Shown: positions 1 to 6,979 of the stretch, one piece after another
Position numbering within the stretch: position 1 is the stretch's first letter
How the letters are laid out: the number at the start of each line of letters is the position of its first letter
Source: JABFSS01 sp964449445
GTDB lineage: Bacteria; Patescibacteriota; Gracilibacteria; Peribacterales; Peribacteraceae
Direction: 5' to 3'
NCBI GenBank assembly: GCA_964449445.1
Contig: CAYUZT010000017.1
Span: 1-16,420, forward strand
DNA length: 16,420 nt
Made by a program: the position numbers and the translations under genes
Notes under the pieces: model-generated
What the model was told of the DNA's origin: nothing
The model's input: only the letters and a program-made list of their open reading frames with translations
The model's database searches: none

Positions 1-27
1 GGCTTACACAAAGGGAAAAGTGTTCAC

Positions 28-51
28 TTTACCACCCATTTTTGTCCACTA
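28..51 (-). repeat. Left arm of a perfect 24-bp inverted repeat; possible MraZ-type operator
   Basis: The minus-strand reading is identical, over 24 nt, to the plus strand at 16370-16393. On the outward-facing strand it contains TGGAC, then five A, then TGGGT, so two TGGNN blocks repeat every 10 bp. That is the spacing known for MraZ operator boxes (TGGGN repeats) ahead of mraZ/dcw genes. The gene it would control lies off the left edge. The identity is seen; the MraZ reading is inference. Confidence 0.6.
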
Positions 52-63
52 GCCCAATTTCAC

Positions 64-110
64 AGCTAAAAAGCTAATAAGCTAAACAGCTAAACAGCTA
101 AACAAGCTAT
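64..110. repeat. 8-bp tandem array, AGCTAANN units
   Basis: Five consecutive 8-nt units start at 64, 72, 80, 88 and 96 (AGCTAAAA, AGCTAATA, then AGCTAAAC three times), followed by a partial AGCTAT. The array lies between the end of prs (122) and the outward-facing inverted-repeat arm (28-51). The same unit, in both orientations, builds the array at 2865-2949. No ORF is carried. Confidence 0.85.
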
Positions 111-121
111 TCCTTCCAGCA

Positions 122-1051
<930 letters not shown>

Positions 1052-1059
1052 GGCTACGC

Positions 1060-1069
1060 TACTATTCTA
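1060..1069. promoter_or_regulatory. Overlapping divergent -10 elements for prs and the PRC-barrel gene
   Basis: The plus strand reads TACTATTCTA. TACTAT (1060-1065) lies 8 nt before the ATG at 1074, and on the other strand TAGAAT (1069-1064) lies 12 nt before the prs ATG at 1051. Both genes would start from almost the same bases with little or no leader. No good -35 box is visible, so this is inference from spacing. Confidence 0.4.
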
Positions 1070-1073
1070 CCAG

Positions 1074-1607
1074 ATGCGCGCCCGTTACACGAGGTCGATC
1101 GGCATGCCCGTTCTGGGAGAAGACACAGGACAGATCCTCGGCACGGTCAGCGGGATACTGATCCATCCCGATACCGGCGTTATCGAAGGAGTCTTCGTCC
1201 ACGCCCCGGGCTTTTTCTCGCACGAGGATCTCTTCCTGGGCGTAGTCGACATTCTCCACTGGGGCATGCGGATCACGGTGCGCAGCGCGGACGTGCTCAG
1301 CCCGCTGGAAGACCGCGTGCGCCTGCAGCCGCTCCTCGCCGGCGATCGTCCGATCCTGGGGCAGCGCATGATGACGGAGAGCGGCATGGTTCTTGGGCGT
1401 TGCAGGGACGTGCAGTTTTCCACGAAAGACTTCCGTCTGGAGTGGCTGTTTCCCAAGCGCTTCTTTCAGTGGAAAATTCCCGTTCCCGCGTCGCAGATCC
1501 TCGAGGTACGACGGGATGTGGTTGTGATCAAAGAGGCGACGCCAACGGAAAAGGAAAATGCCCCCGATGTCCTGTCGCTCGTTCCGCCGATGCCGGAGGC
1601 GGCGTAG
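1074..1607 (+). CDS. Tandem PRC-barrel domain protein
   Basis: A 177-aa soluble protein with two PRC-barrel-like halves. The first, about 9-72, has the pattern IGMPV..DTGQILGTVSGILI followed by a beta-rich stretch. The second, about 93-157, has PILGQRMMTESGMVLGRCRDV. PRC barrels (the family of the photosynthetic reaction-centre H subunit and of the RimM C-terminal domain) are small beta-barrels that bind proteins or RNA; this architecture gives no specific reaction. The tail (158-177) is acidic and Pro-rich. The start is uncertain: ATG 1050 would add eight residues but overlaps the prs start and lies upstream of the likely -10, so I chose ATG 1074. It is divergent from prs and probably monocistronic, since a hairpin and a terminator follow. 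Confidence 0.8.
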   Translation: MRARYTRSIGMPVLGEDTGQILGTVSGILIHPDTGVIEGVFVHAPGFFSHEDLFLGVVDILHWGMRITVRSADVLSPLEDRVRLQPLLAGDRPILGQRMMTESGMVLGRCRDVQFSTKDFRLEWLFPKRFFQWKIPVPASQILEVRRDVVVIKEATPTEKENAPDVLSLVPPMPEAA

Positions 1608-1628
1608 CGCAGGTCTTTGACCTGCGTT
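1606..1628 (+). repeat. Short palindrome right after the PRC-barrel stop
   Basis: CGCAGGTC, a TTT loop, then GACCTGCG form an 8-bp perfect stem that can reach 10 bp with G-T and A-T pairs. It overlaps the TAG stop. No U-tract follows, so it is a weak terminator at best. Similar GCAGGTC...GACCTGC palindromes occur as dispersed intergenic repeats in many genomes. Confidence 0.55.
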
Positions 1629-1667
1629 AGAAGAAGCCGAAGATTCCGAAGAGTCCGAGGACCAGAT

Positions 1668-1713
1668 GTCATTCCGAGTAGCTTCGCCGCGAAGAGGCGA
1701 GCGTACCGAGGAA
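1668..1713 (-). repeat. Dispersed GACAAGCTCAGGG-type repeat, variant copy
   Basis: Read on the minus strand it starts TTCCTCGGTACGCTCGCC and ends GCGAAGCTACTCGGAATGAC. These are the same ends as the copies at 4973-5026 and 6725-6778. The centre differs and is about 8 nt shorter, with CTTCGCGG in place of the TTCGACAAGCTCAGGG core. Confidence 0.8.
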
Positions 1714-1714
1714 C

Positions 1715-1746
1715 AAAAAAGCCCCCACTCTCGCGGGGGCCTTTTT
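1715..1746. terminator. Bidirectional rho-independent terminator
   Basis: AAAAAA, GCCCCC (1721-1726), an 8-nt loop, GGGGGC (1735-1740), then CTTTTT. On the minus strand the stem is followed by six T, terminating the VirB2-like gene that ends at 1767. On the plus strand it can also stop transcription from the PRC-barrel gene. Confidence 0.85.
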
Positions 1747-1766
1747 CTGACGATAGAGAAACTTTC

Positions 1767-2186
1767 TTAGCAGGAGCCGTCCCTCACGCAGTCGCTGACG
1801 GTGGTCGTGAAGAATCCGACGATCACGCGGGCGAAGAGGATCACAAGCAAACCGATGATCACGTACAGAATAGTCTTCTTCGCTTTGTCCTTCTGCTCGT
1901 CTCCTCCCTGTGAAATGATCAGGCGGATACCGGCGATGACGATAAAGACGACGGCGGCAAGTGCGAGGAAGTCGAGAACGAACGCGAGAGCGTTCAAAAT
2001 GACATTACGAATGCCTTCCTTATCGACGGCGCTCGGCGTGTCTTCCAAGCCGCCTCCATCGGGGATCGGTCCACCGAATGCGGCAAACGATGTGAAGGGT
2101 GCGATCAGTCCAGAGGAGACCAACCATGTTCGGCAGCAGAGCTTCTGAAAAGTAGACATAGGAGAAAAGTGGGGAATTAGGGTCAT
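1767..2186 (-). CDS. Small two-TM secreted/membrane protein, VirB2/TrbC-pilin-like
   Basis: A 139-aa protein with a long Sec-type signal region (1-36, hydrophobic 21-36), a short Gly/Pro-rich linker (38-50) and two membrane helices (about 64-92 and 105-128). A short charged loop, QGGDEQKDKAKKT (93-105), joins the helices. The tail has two cysteines (133, 139) that could form a disulfide outside the cell. This layout, with a GGDEQKxKAKKTILYxIIGLLVILFA-like second half, matches the TrbC/VirB2-like proteins often found as multiple paralogues in CPR genomes. No type IV secretion genes are visible here, so a pilus role is only inferred. The start at 2186 is supported by GGAG five nt upstream; the internal ATG at 2159 has none. 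Terminator at 1715-1746. Confidence 0.75.
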   Translation of the reverse strand: MTLIPHFSPMSTFQKLCCRTWLVSSGLIAPFTSFAAFGGPIPDGGGLEDTPSAVDKEGIRNVILNALAFVLDFLALAAVVFIVIAGIRLIISQGGDEQKDKAKKTILYVIIGLLVILFARVIVGFFTTTVSDCVRDGSC

Positions 2187-2191
2187 TGTTA

Positions 2192-2195
2192 CTCC
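2192..2195 (-). promoter_or_regulatory. Shine-Dalgarno sequence for the VirB2-like gene
   Basis: GGAG lies five nt upstream of ATG 2186 on the minus strand (TGGAGTAACA then ATG). It decides this start over ATG 2159, which is preceded by TTCTCCT. It is one of the few clear Shine-Dalgarno sequences in the window. Confidence 0.6.
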
Positions 2196-2269
2196 AGAGG
2201 TACTGGCTCTGCAAGCGCTCGCGCGGTGCGAGCAGCGAATGAACTTGACGGTTTGTCAGTTTATATTTT

Positions 2270-2830
2270 TTACTGATTACTCAGGAAGCCTGCGGCAATC
2301 AGCACTGCGGCGGGCAACGTAAACCACAGATCCAGGTTTTGAATCATGATCGTCATGAGCATGCTCTGCGATAAGACCGCTTCCAGTCCGGGCGTGGCGG
2401 TAATGCTCATGTCCAAAAGCGGCGCGCCGGCAATAAAGGTGAGGAGTGTTGCCAAAAGCAGCCCCGCTGTCGCAAAACCACACAGGACAGTGATCGCAAC
2501 GTTGATGACGGCAGTGGGTTCGCGCCCGTACTGCACGTGCAGCCCCGCGCGCACGGCGAGGAAGACGACGATCGTGATGAAGAGCGTCAGCTTGATGATG
2601 GAGGTCACCGTGGTATCAATCGGAATGCCGACGACGCTGAGAGCCGACTGGGTTTGCGAAAACCCCAGCAGCCGCTGCGCGAAATTCCCGAGCCCCTGCA
2701 CCGCGACGATCGCGATGTAGCTGGCCAGGATAATCTTAATCGCTTCCTTCTTTCCGATGATGAAACTGTAGGTGATGACGAGGGCGAAGAAGACAATAAT
2801 GAACAGGTCCCAGCTAAGTGTCAGGTTCAT
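2270..2830 (-). CDS. Polytopic membrane protein, CvpA-like in outline
   Basis: A 186-aa integral membrane protein with about five hydrophobic helices (7-25, 30-48, 75-95, 107-135, 168-183) and few charged residues. The first 50 residues, WDLFIIVFFALVITYSFIIG followed by a basic turn and a second helix, resemble the start of CvpA-family proteins (colicin V production accessory; divisome- or envelope-associated). I see no signature that settles the family, so this is a low-confidence likeness. The start follows TATACT by 7 nt, implying a leaderless mRNA beginning at the ATG. It is upstream of, and co-oriented with, the VirB2-like gene (83-nt gap), so the two may share a transcript. Confidence 0.7.
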   Translation of the reverse strand: MNLTLSWDLFIIVFFALVITYSFIIGKKEAIKIILASYIAIVAVQGLGNFAQRLLGFSQTQSALSVVGIPIDTTVTSIIKLTLFITIVVFLAVRAGLHVQYGREPTAVINVAITVLCGFATAGLLLATLLTFIAGAPLLDMSITATPGLEAVLSQSMLMTIMIQNLDLWFTLPAAVLIAAGFLSNQ

Positions 2831-2837
2831 GAATGAG

Positions 2838-2847
2838 AGTATAGCGG
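2838..2847 (-). promoter_or_regulatory. Extended -10 promoter, leaderless
   Basis: The minus strand reads CCGCTATACT, then CTCATTC, then the ATG at 2830. The 7-nt gap puts the transcription start on the start codon. The same ten bases occur at 5666-5657 and, with small changes, at 5751-5760 and 16040-16031. Confidence 0.6.
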
Positions 2848-2864
2848 TCCTGTGGTGGTAGAAC

Positions 2865-2949
2865 AGCTTGCTAGCTGGTTAGCTTTTTAGCTTCTTAGCT
2901 TCAGGAGAAAAAAGCTAACCAGCTAAGAAGCTAACAAGCTATAAAGCTT
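2865..2949. repeat. Inverted pair of 8-bp AGCT arrays
   Basis: The left array (2865-2901) is AGCTTGCT, AGCTGGTT, AGCTTTTT, AGCTTCTT, AGCTT. The right array (2912-2949) is AAGCTAAC, CAGCTAAG, AAGCTAAC, AAGCTATA, AAGCTT. The two run in opposite senses around a ten-base centre, so the whole region can fold as a long hairpin. It fills most of the 137-nt gap between the divergent promoters of the CvpA-like gene and truB. The unit is the same as at 64-110. Confidence 0.85.
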
Positions 2950-2955
2950 CTGAGG

Positions 2956-2961
2956 TATTCT
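2956..2961 (+). promoter_or_regulatory. -10 element of truB, leaderless spacing
   Basis: TATTCT is followed by AGAAAT and then ATG 2968. The 6-nt gap suggests that transcription starts at the start codon. There is no Shine-Dalgarno and no clear -35; the repeat array occupies the -35 region. Confidence 0.45.
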
Positions 2962-2967
2962 AGAAAT

Positions 2968-3822
2968 ATGCGCCATGGTTTCCTGTTGATTAATAAACCC
3001 GACGGCATCACCAGTCACGACGCCGTCGCGATTGTTCGGAAAACTCTTTCCGAGCGCGATGTTGGTCACTTGGGTACCCTCGACCCTGCAGCAACAGGAC
3101 TTTTGGTGATGGCTGTTGGCAAGAAGGCCCTCAAGGTCGTGCAACTGTTCCAGGACCTCACGAAGGAGTACGAGGCCGATGTGCTCTTTGGCAAAGTGAG
3201 CACGACGTACGACCGCGAGGGGATCATCAAGCAGTTTGATATCGGCATGGGGTGGACGCCCCCGGAGCACAGTAACCTCCAGAAAATCATCAATGACCGC
3301 TTCACGGGAAAAATTTCGCAGGTTCCCCCCGCCCATTCGGCAGTCCATGTGAGTGGTGAGCGCGCGTACAACAAGGCGCGTCAGGGACGAAGCGTTCTTA
3401 TTCCCCCACGCATGGTGGATATCGATCGCTGCAGCATCCTCGACTACGCCTACCCTCATCTGCGCCTGAGCGTCGCGTGCGGTTCGGGCACCTACATCCG
3501 CTCACTCGCACATGACTTGGGCGAAAGCCTGCACTGCGGCGCGTACCTTGCCGGTCTCAAACGAACGAAGGTCGGGTCGTGGTCCGTGACCTCGGCGAAG
3601 TCCGCAGACGAAGCCGGGTGGTCCGATGTGATTCCCTTAAAGGAGGTACTGAAAAAATTCCCCCGTCGCGATCTCACGGACGATGAACGAGAGGAGATTG
3701 CATTCGGTCGCAATATCGAAGCGGAAGTTGCTGAGGACACGATCGCCTGGCACGAAGATCTTCCCGTCGCGATTCTTGTTCCTGCTTCGGATGGGACGGC
3801 GCATGCGAGGAAGGTATTTTGA
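2968..3822 (+). CDS. truB: tRNA pseudouridine-55 synthase
   Basis: Converts uridine 55 in the T-loop of most tRNAs to pseudouridine. The 284-aa length is typical. The catalytic motif GHLGTLDPAATGLL (33-46) carries the nucleophile Asp39. Also visible are KEYEAD (66-71) with the stacking tyrosine Tyr68, QVPPAHSAVHVSGERAYNKA (118-137), the conserved active-site block SGTYIRSLAHDLG (173-185) with Arg178, and LKRTKVG (197-203). The C-terminal segment (230-284) is a short PUA-like region. The start is the ATG six nt after a TATTCT box. It ends in TGA, 480 nt before the convergent tRNA-Lys. Identification is secure. Confidence 0.97.
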   Translation: MRHGFLLINKPDGITSHDAVAIVRKTLSERDVGHLGTLDPAATGLLVMAVGKKALKVVQLFQDLTKEYEADVLFGKVSTTYDREGIIKQFDIGMGWTPPEHSNLQKIINDRFTGKISQVPPAHSAVHVSGERAYNKARQGRSVLIPPRMVDIDRCSILDYAYPHLRLSVACGSGTYIRSLAHDLGESLHCGAYLAGLKRTKVGSWSVTSAKSADEAGWSDVIPLKEVLKKFPRRDLTDDEREEIAFGRNIEAEVAEDTIAWHEDLPVAILVPASDGTAHARKVF

Positions 3823-3827
3823 ACTTC

Positions 3828-3847
3828 TTTGGCTTGAATTAGCCAAA
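3828..3847 (+). terminator. Weak hairpin after truB
   Basis: TTTGGCT and AGCCAAA form a 7-bp stem with a 6-nt loop, beginning 6 nt after the truB stop. No U-tract follows on the plus strand, so termination would be inefficient. Confidence 0.4.
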
Positions 3848-3974
3848 AATTGTAAAACATGACAGATTGATTTGACGTGGGAAATTGCTTCGATAGTCTC
3901 CGTCCACACCACATCTGTCGTTCTTTTACGAAAGGAAGGGTATGCCGCCGTTCTAGTTGCTATGGCGCTTATGT

Positions 3975-4286
3975 AAGTACTTCGGTACTTGGGTAAGTAG
4001 CCAACCCGTTGTCTCGGTTTTCTCGACTCGTGTTTCAGTTGATTCCACTTCGAGGACTTCGAAATGATGACTTGCAATGGCCCTCCGAATTCGCTGCAGA
4101 ACAACAACAAGGCGAATTCCAAGGCCAACTCCTGAAAGCGCATCCCACCCGGTGACCGCCGGGTGATCCCTCGGTCGAGGGATCCCACGTCAGTCTGACA
4201 ATTTGGTGTTAGAATCTGGGGTGAAAGCCCCAACTCTACGCTGAACTTTAGTTCAGCAACCCGGACGGCGCGAAAGTGCCGTCCGG
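3975..4286 (+). ncRNA. Candidate structured RNA: train of tetraloop hairpins
   Basis: The 484-nt gap 3823-4306 has no convincing ORF but many strong hairpins. They are: AAGTAC-TTCG-GTACTT (3975-3990, a C(UUCG)G tetraloop); GAATTCGC...GCGAATTC (4087-4119) with an outer TGGCC/GGCCA pairing; CACCCGGT-GACC-GCCGGGTG (4146-4165); GATCCCTC-GGTC-GAGGGATC (4165-4184); GGGGT-GAAA-GCCCC (4218-4231); GCTGAAC-TTTA-GTTCAGC (4240-4257); and an 11-bp stem with a GAAA loop (4261-4286). UUCG and GNRA loops are stabilising only in plus-strand RNA, and two stems use G-U pairs, which argues for a plus-strand transcript. I matched it to no known class: it lacks the RNase P, tmRNA and SRP signatures. It could instead be the hairpin remains of an IS200/IS605-type element. 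Confidence 0.4.
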
Positions 4287-4306
4287 ATGTTTGATATGTT
4301 CGTGGT

Positions 4307-4383
4307 TGGTGGGTCGGGTGGGATTTGAACCCACGGCCAATTGCTTAAGAGGCAACTGCTCTACCAGACTGAGCTACCGACCC
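4307..4383 (-). tRNA. tRNA-Lys (anticodon CTT)
   Basis: The minus strand folds as a full cloverleaf: acceptor GGGTCGG/CCGACCC, D-arm GCTC...GAGC, anticodon arm GTTGC-CTCTTAA-GCAAT with anticodon CTT, a 5-nt variable loop, T-arm GTGGG-TTCAAAT-CCCAC, discriminator A and an encoded CCA. It lies 48 nt downstream of the membrane-protein gene at 4432-4962 on the same strand and could be processed from its transcript. Confidence 0.96.
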
Positions 4384-4431
4384 GATTGAGCCCGAATACG
4401 GTAGCAATACACTGCTTCCACAACAACCCAC

Positions 4432-4962
4432 TCATTTCTTTTGTGCAATCCTCCACACCTCCCACATCGAGAAGAGCGCAAAGAAGACGTTCAGCCAGAA
4501 GAAGATCCACGTTTCACTCACGTAGCTGAAGAGCGCGATTAAGATGCTCCCCAGGATCAATGCGACTTCTCTGCGGATGGTTCCGCCTTTGAGTTCGTAT
4601 CCCAGGGCTATGCCCACGAGACCGAGGATGAAGAAGAGCGTTTCGTATCCTTGCGAAAGTACAAGCGACCACACGACCAGACCGAGCGCTGCCACGATGA
4701 TGATGGGAGTATCGATTCGATCATCAACATCGAGCATCATGAATATAGTGCTCAGGATCACCAGTGCCTGCAGGAAGATGAAGAAGATTGGACCGCCTGC
4801 CAGGTAGTTGAGGGTCGAGTACGTGAGCATGAAGAGCGCGCCGATCCCGAAGCACCAGTTTTTGGGAGATTGATAGGGGTGCCGCATAACGCGGTCCGGC
4901 AGAGCGGCGCCGGTCACCAGAATGAGGGAACCGATGAGACCGATGAGGAAGGTGGGGGTCAT
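4432..4962 (-). CDS. Polytopic membrane protein of unknown function
   Basis: A 176-aa protein with six or seven hydrophobic helices (about 4-20, 36-53, 58-77, 85-103, 107-122, 132-148, 151-170). It has short loops, an acidic loop DVDDRID (78-84) and a basic C-terminus RIAQKK. The Trp-rich last helix pair and the conserved-looking NYLAGGP turn (52-58) do not match a family I can name. The frame stays open upstream to 5139, but that part is translated dispersed repeat plus antisense of the next gene, so I start at ATG 4962, where the hydrophobic first helix begins. No Shine-Dalgarno is present. It is in line with the upstream GT5-like gene and the downstream tRNA-Lys. Confidence 0.7.
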   Translation of the reverse strand: MTPTFLIGLIGSLILVTGAALPDRVMRHPYQSPKNWCFGIGALFMLTYSTLNYLAGGPIFFIFLQALVILSTIFMMLDVDDRIDTPIIIVAALGLVVWSLVLSQGYETLFFILGLVGIALGYELKGGTIRREVALILGSILIALFSYVSETWIFFWLNVFFALFSMWEVWRIAQKK

Positions 4963-4972
4963 GAGTGGAGGG

Positions 4973-5026
4973 TTCCTCGTTACGCTCGCCCATTCGACAA
5001 GCTCAGGGCGAACTACTCGGAATGAC
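4973..5026 (+). repeat. Dispersed 54-nt GACAAGCTCAGGG repeat
   Basis: It begins TTCCTCGTTACGCTCGCC, has the core TTCGACAAGCTCAGGGCGA and ends CTACTCGGAATGAC. It is nearly identical in sequence and equal in length to 6725-6778. It lies in the gap between two minus-strand genes, 3 nt beyond the stop of the GT5-like gene at 5030. Repeats with this core are widespread in intergenic DNA of CPR and some other bacteria. Confidence 0.85.
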
Positions 5027-5029
5027 AGG

Positions 5030-5656
5030 TTAATGATTGAGCAACGATTCCATTCCGTGCTTCTGGATCGTCTTCCAGTCGAACGGCAGCTTGTAGGTTT
5101 CCATCCCCCGGACGAGCGCGGCAAAGCACTGCCAAGCATTGGGGGCTTCGGAGACGAACGCGTTGCCCGATTCCTGGACGGGGTCGTAGTTTTCGAGCGC
5201 AGAGGAGGGGAGCGAGACGGGGATGATGCCGGAACTCAGGCAGATCTTGAGTTCTTCCGTTCCTCTCGGGTCACTGAGGAAGAGCGCCATATCGGAGGCG
5301 GCGTACATGGAATTGAGCGCGTCTTCCGTGTCCGGAACAATGTGGACGCGGTGACTGTGCTCCTTCGCGAGCGTCGTGAAGAGTGATCCATACGTTGCCG
5401 ATCCCTTTCCGACGACGAGTAATTCCAGAGGCAGGGTCAAAAGGCCCGGGAGGAGTTCTGTGAAAAGTGCACCGCCGAGCTTCTCGGTCATCCCCGCGGG
5501 GAGGCAAACCATCGGGCGCTTCGGTTCCGCCGGCCAGCCAAAACTTTCCTGCAAATCAGCCTTACATTGCTGCCTGATATCGAGGTTTGCCGATGGATGT
5601 CTGTGGCTCTGCATATGGTCTATAGACAGCGGCATAGAGATCGAAGCAATCCCCAT
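5030..5656 (-). CDS. Orphan C-terminal domain of a glycogen/starch-synthase-like (GT5) glycosyltransferase
   Basis: The 208 residues align by eye with only the second Rossmann domain of GlgA-type GT-B enzymes (about 480 aa). The order is CKADLQESFGWP (31-42), PMVCLPAGMTEKLGG (48-62), LELLVVGKGSATYGSLFTTL (77-96), RVHIVPDTEDALNSMYAASD (103-122) and the donor-site region LSDPRGTEELKICLSSGIIP (127-146). In GlgA that last stretch is PSRFEPCGL..., whose Glu is catalytic; here EPCG is missing, so synthase activity is unlikely. The acceptor-binding N-terminal half is absent. Either it is a repurposed single domain or a decayed gene, but the frame is clean. A TATACT box directly abuts ATG 5656, so the true start may be ATG 5635 (residue 8). 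Confidence 0.7.
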   Translation of the reverse strand: MGIASISMPLSIDHMQSHRHPSANLDIRQQCKADLQESFGWPAEPKRPMVCLPAGMTEKLGGALFTELLPGLLTLPLELLVVGKGSATYGSLFTTLAKEHSHRVHIVPDTEDALNSMYAASDMALFLSDPRGTEELKICLSSGIIPVSLPSSALENYDPVQESGNAFVSEAPNAWQCFAALVRGMETYKLPFDWKTIQKHGMESLLNH

Positions 5657-5666
5657 AGTATAGCGG
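5657..5666 (-). promoter_or_regulatory. Extended -10 promoter for the GT5-like gene
   Basis: The minus strand reads CCGCTATACT, identical to 2847-2838. ATG 5656 follows at once, so transcription would begin inside the first codons. Initiation at the in-frame ATG 5635, 21 nt downstream of the box, is more plausible if this promoter is used. Confidence 0.5.
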
Positions 5667-5750
5667 AAAAACGGGTGTTTTTGGAGGGAGATGATGTTGA
5701 CTATTCTTTACATTGCCGTTTAACAAAATCGCGCCCGATACGGTCTCCAA

Positions 5751-5760
5751 TCGCTACACT
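5751..5760 (+). promoter_or_regulatory. Extended -10 promoter for the 5'-3' exonuclease, leaderless
   Basis: TCGCTACACT is followed by AGAAGGG and ATG 5768. The 7-nt gap fits a transcript starting on the ATG. The GAAGGG touching the ATG is too close to act as a Shine-Dalgarno. It shares CGCTAYAMT with three other promoters in the window. Confidence 0.5.
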
Positions 5761-5767
5761 AGAAGGG

Positions 5768-6724
5768 ATGAAGCATCTTGTTTTAGTCGATGGCCACCAT
5801 CTGATGTATCGCGCTTTCTACGCGATTCCCGCAACGCTCAAAACGTCCAATGGCGAGCAGACGAACGCGGTGTACGGAGTCGCGTCCATGCTTATTTCGC
5901 TGCTGAAAGCCGAAGAACCCAATAGCCTCCTCTTCTGTTTTGATGCCGGTGAAGAGACGTTCCGTCATCAGGAGAATGCCACCTATAAGGAAGGAAGAGC
6001 AGAAACTCCCGATGAGTTCTATCTGCAGATTCCGCGTATTCTGGAACTCATCGAGAGCTTTCCGATTCAGCATGTGTCCGATCCCAAGTACGAAGCCGAC
6101 GACCTGCTGTGCGTCTATGCCAAAGCGGGGGAACAGGAGGGGATGCGGGTAACGATTGTGACCGGCGACCGCGATGCGTTTCAGCTGGCGACGGAGAAGG
6201 TTCGTATCGCCATTCCCCATAAGGGATACCAGGCACCGGAATACCTGGGACCCAAAGAAATCCTCGCCAAATACGGCGTGCGGCCCGATCAAATCGCTTC
6301 TTATAAAGGAATGATGGGCGATTCCTCCGATAACCTCCCAGGGGTCAAAGGAATCGGTCCCAAGGGGGCAAGCGCGCTCCTGCAGCAATATGGAACGCTG
6401 AATGGCGTCTACAAGCATCTGGAGGAGATCAAGCCGACTCTGCGAGAGAAGCTCGCGCGCGATCGCGACCAGGCGTTCTTCTGTGAGCGGATGGCGACGC
6501 TCGTCTGCGATTTCCCGTTGCCGGTTGCACTCGATCAATTGTCTCTCGATCAACTGAAGACGGGGAAGGCGTTTCGCTTCATGCGGGAGCTCGAATTCAA
6601 TTCCCTCGCGAAGCGTTTACAGTCGCTCTGCGAGAGTCCGTACGGCAAGCGGCACTTGGTGTGGGAAGGGGAGACGATGGCCAAAAAAGTTATGAAGCCC
6701 GAAGATCAGATGGTGCTCTTCTAA
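5768..6724 (+). CDS. Stand-alone 5'-3' exonuclease (PolA N-domain / FEN family)
   Basis: A structure-specific 5' nuclease of 318 aa, equivalent to the N-terminal domain of DNA polymerase I; it removes RNA primers and 5' flaps during lagging-strand synthesis and repair. The metal-binding motifs are complete: VDGHHLMYRAF (7-17), FDAGEETFRHQ (58-68), YEADDLL (108-114), TGDRDAFQL (132-140) and GDSSDNLPGVKGIGPKGA (184-201), the last running into the helix-hairpin-helix DNA-binding segment. No polymerase domain follows. The extreme C-terminus, QMVLF (314-318), resembles the bacterial sliding-clamp motif QL(S/D)LF. I start at ATG 5768, just before the conserved first strand KHLVLVDG. The frame is open upstream to 5567, but there it is antisense to the GT5-like gene. 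Confidence 0.95.
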   Translation: MKHLVLVDGHHLMYRAFYAIPATLKTSNGEQTNAVYGVASMLISLLKAEEPNSLLFCFDAGEETFRHQENATYKEGRAETPDEFYLQIPRILELIESFPIQHVSDPKYEADDLLCVYAKAGEQEGMRVTIVTGDRDAFQLATEKVRIAIPHKGYQAPEYLGPKEILAKYGVRPDQIASYKGMMGDSSDNLPGVKGIGPKGASALLQQYGTLNGVYKHLEEIKPTLREKLARDRDQAFFCERMATLVCDFPLPVALDQLSLDQLKTGKAFRFMRELEFNSLAKRLQSLCESPYGKRHLVWEGETMAKKVMKPEDQMVLF

Positions 6725-6778
6725 TTCCTCGTTACGCTCTCCCTTCGACAAGCTCAGGGCGAAGCTACTCGGAATGAC
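6725..6778 (+). repeat. Dispersed 54-nt GACAAGCTCAGGG repeat
   Basis: It begins TTCCTCGTTACGCTCTCC, has the core CTTCGACAAGCTCAGGGCGA and ends CTACTCGGAATGAC. It starts on the base after the exonuclease stop codon. The rest of the gene-free stretch to 7037 is AT-rich (6779-6910) and then holds the hairpin at 6980-7004; I see no ORF in it. Confidence 0.85.
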
Positions 6779-6979
6779 TACAATCTGTATTCACTCAATT
6801 TTCCCTCTTTTCTAGTTGAACAAATTTTTTGTTACTTGATATCTGTAAGCTGAAAAACCTGAGTAAATATTCTATTCAATAAAGCAGTTCTTGAATACGA
6901 AAGATACTCATTTAGTCCTTGCGTGTGCCCTTTCCCGGCACGTAGACTTGCAACCGTTCTCCTGATTGCTCTAGAGATG

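Noticed and set aside
64..110. CRISPR array
   Set aside because: Units are only 8 bp with no spacers, and no cas gene is in the window.
3637..4233. 198-aa minus-strand frame overlapping the truB 3' end and the hairpin region
   Set aside because: It runs antisense through truB and through all the palindromes, has no recognisable motif or start signal, and its residues simply mirror the hairpins.
3823..4306. RNase P RNA, tmRNA or SRP RNA in the structured gap
   Set aside because: I looked for GAGGAAAGTCC/ACAGAA, a tRNA-like end with a tag ORF, and the SRP GGAAGCAGCC loop on both strands and found none.
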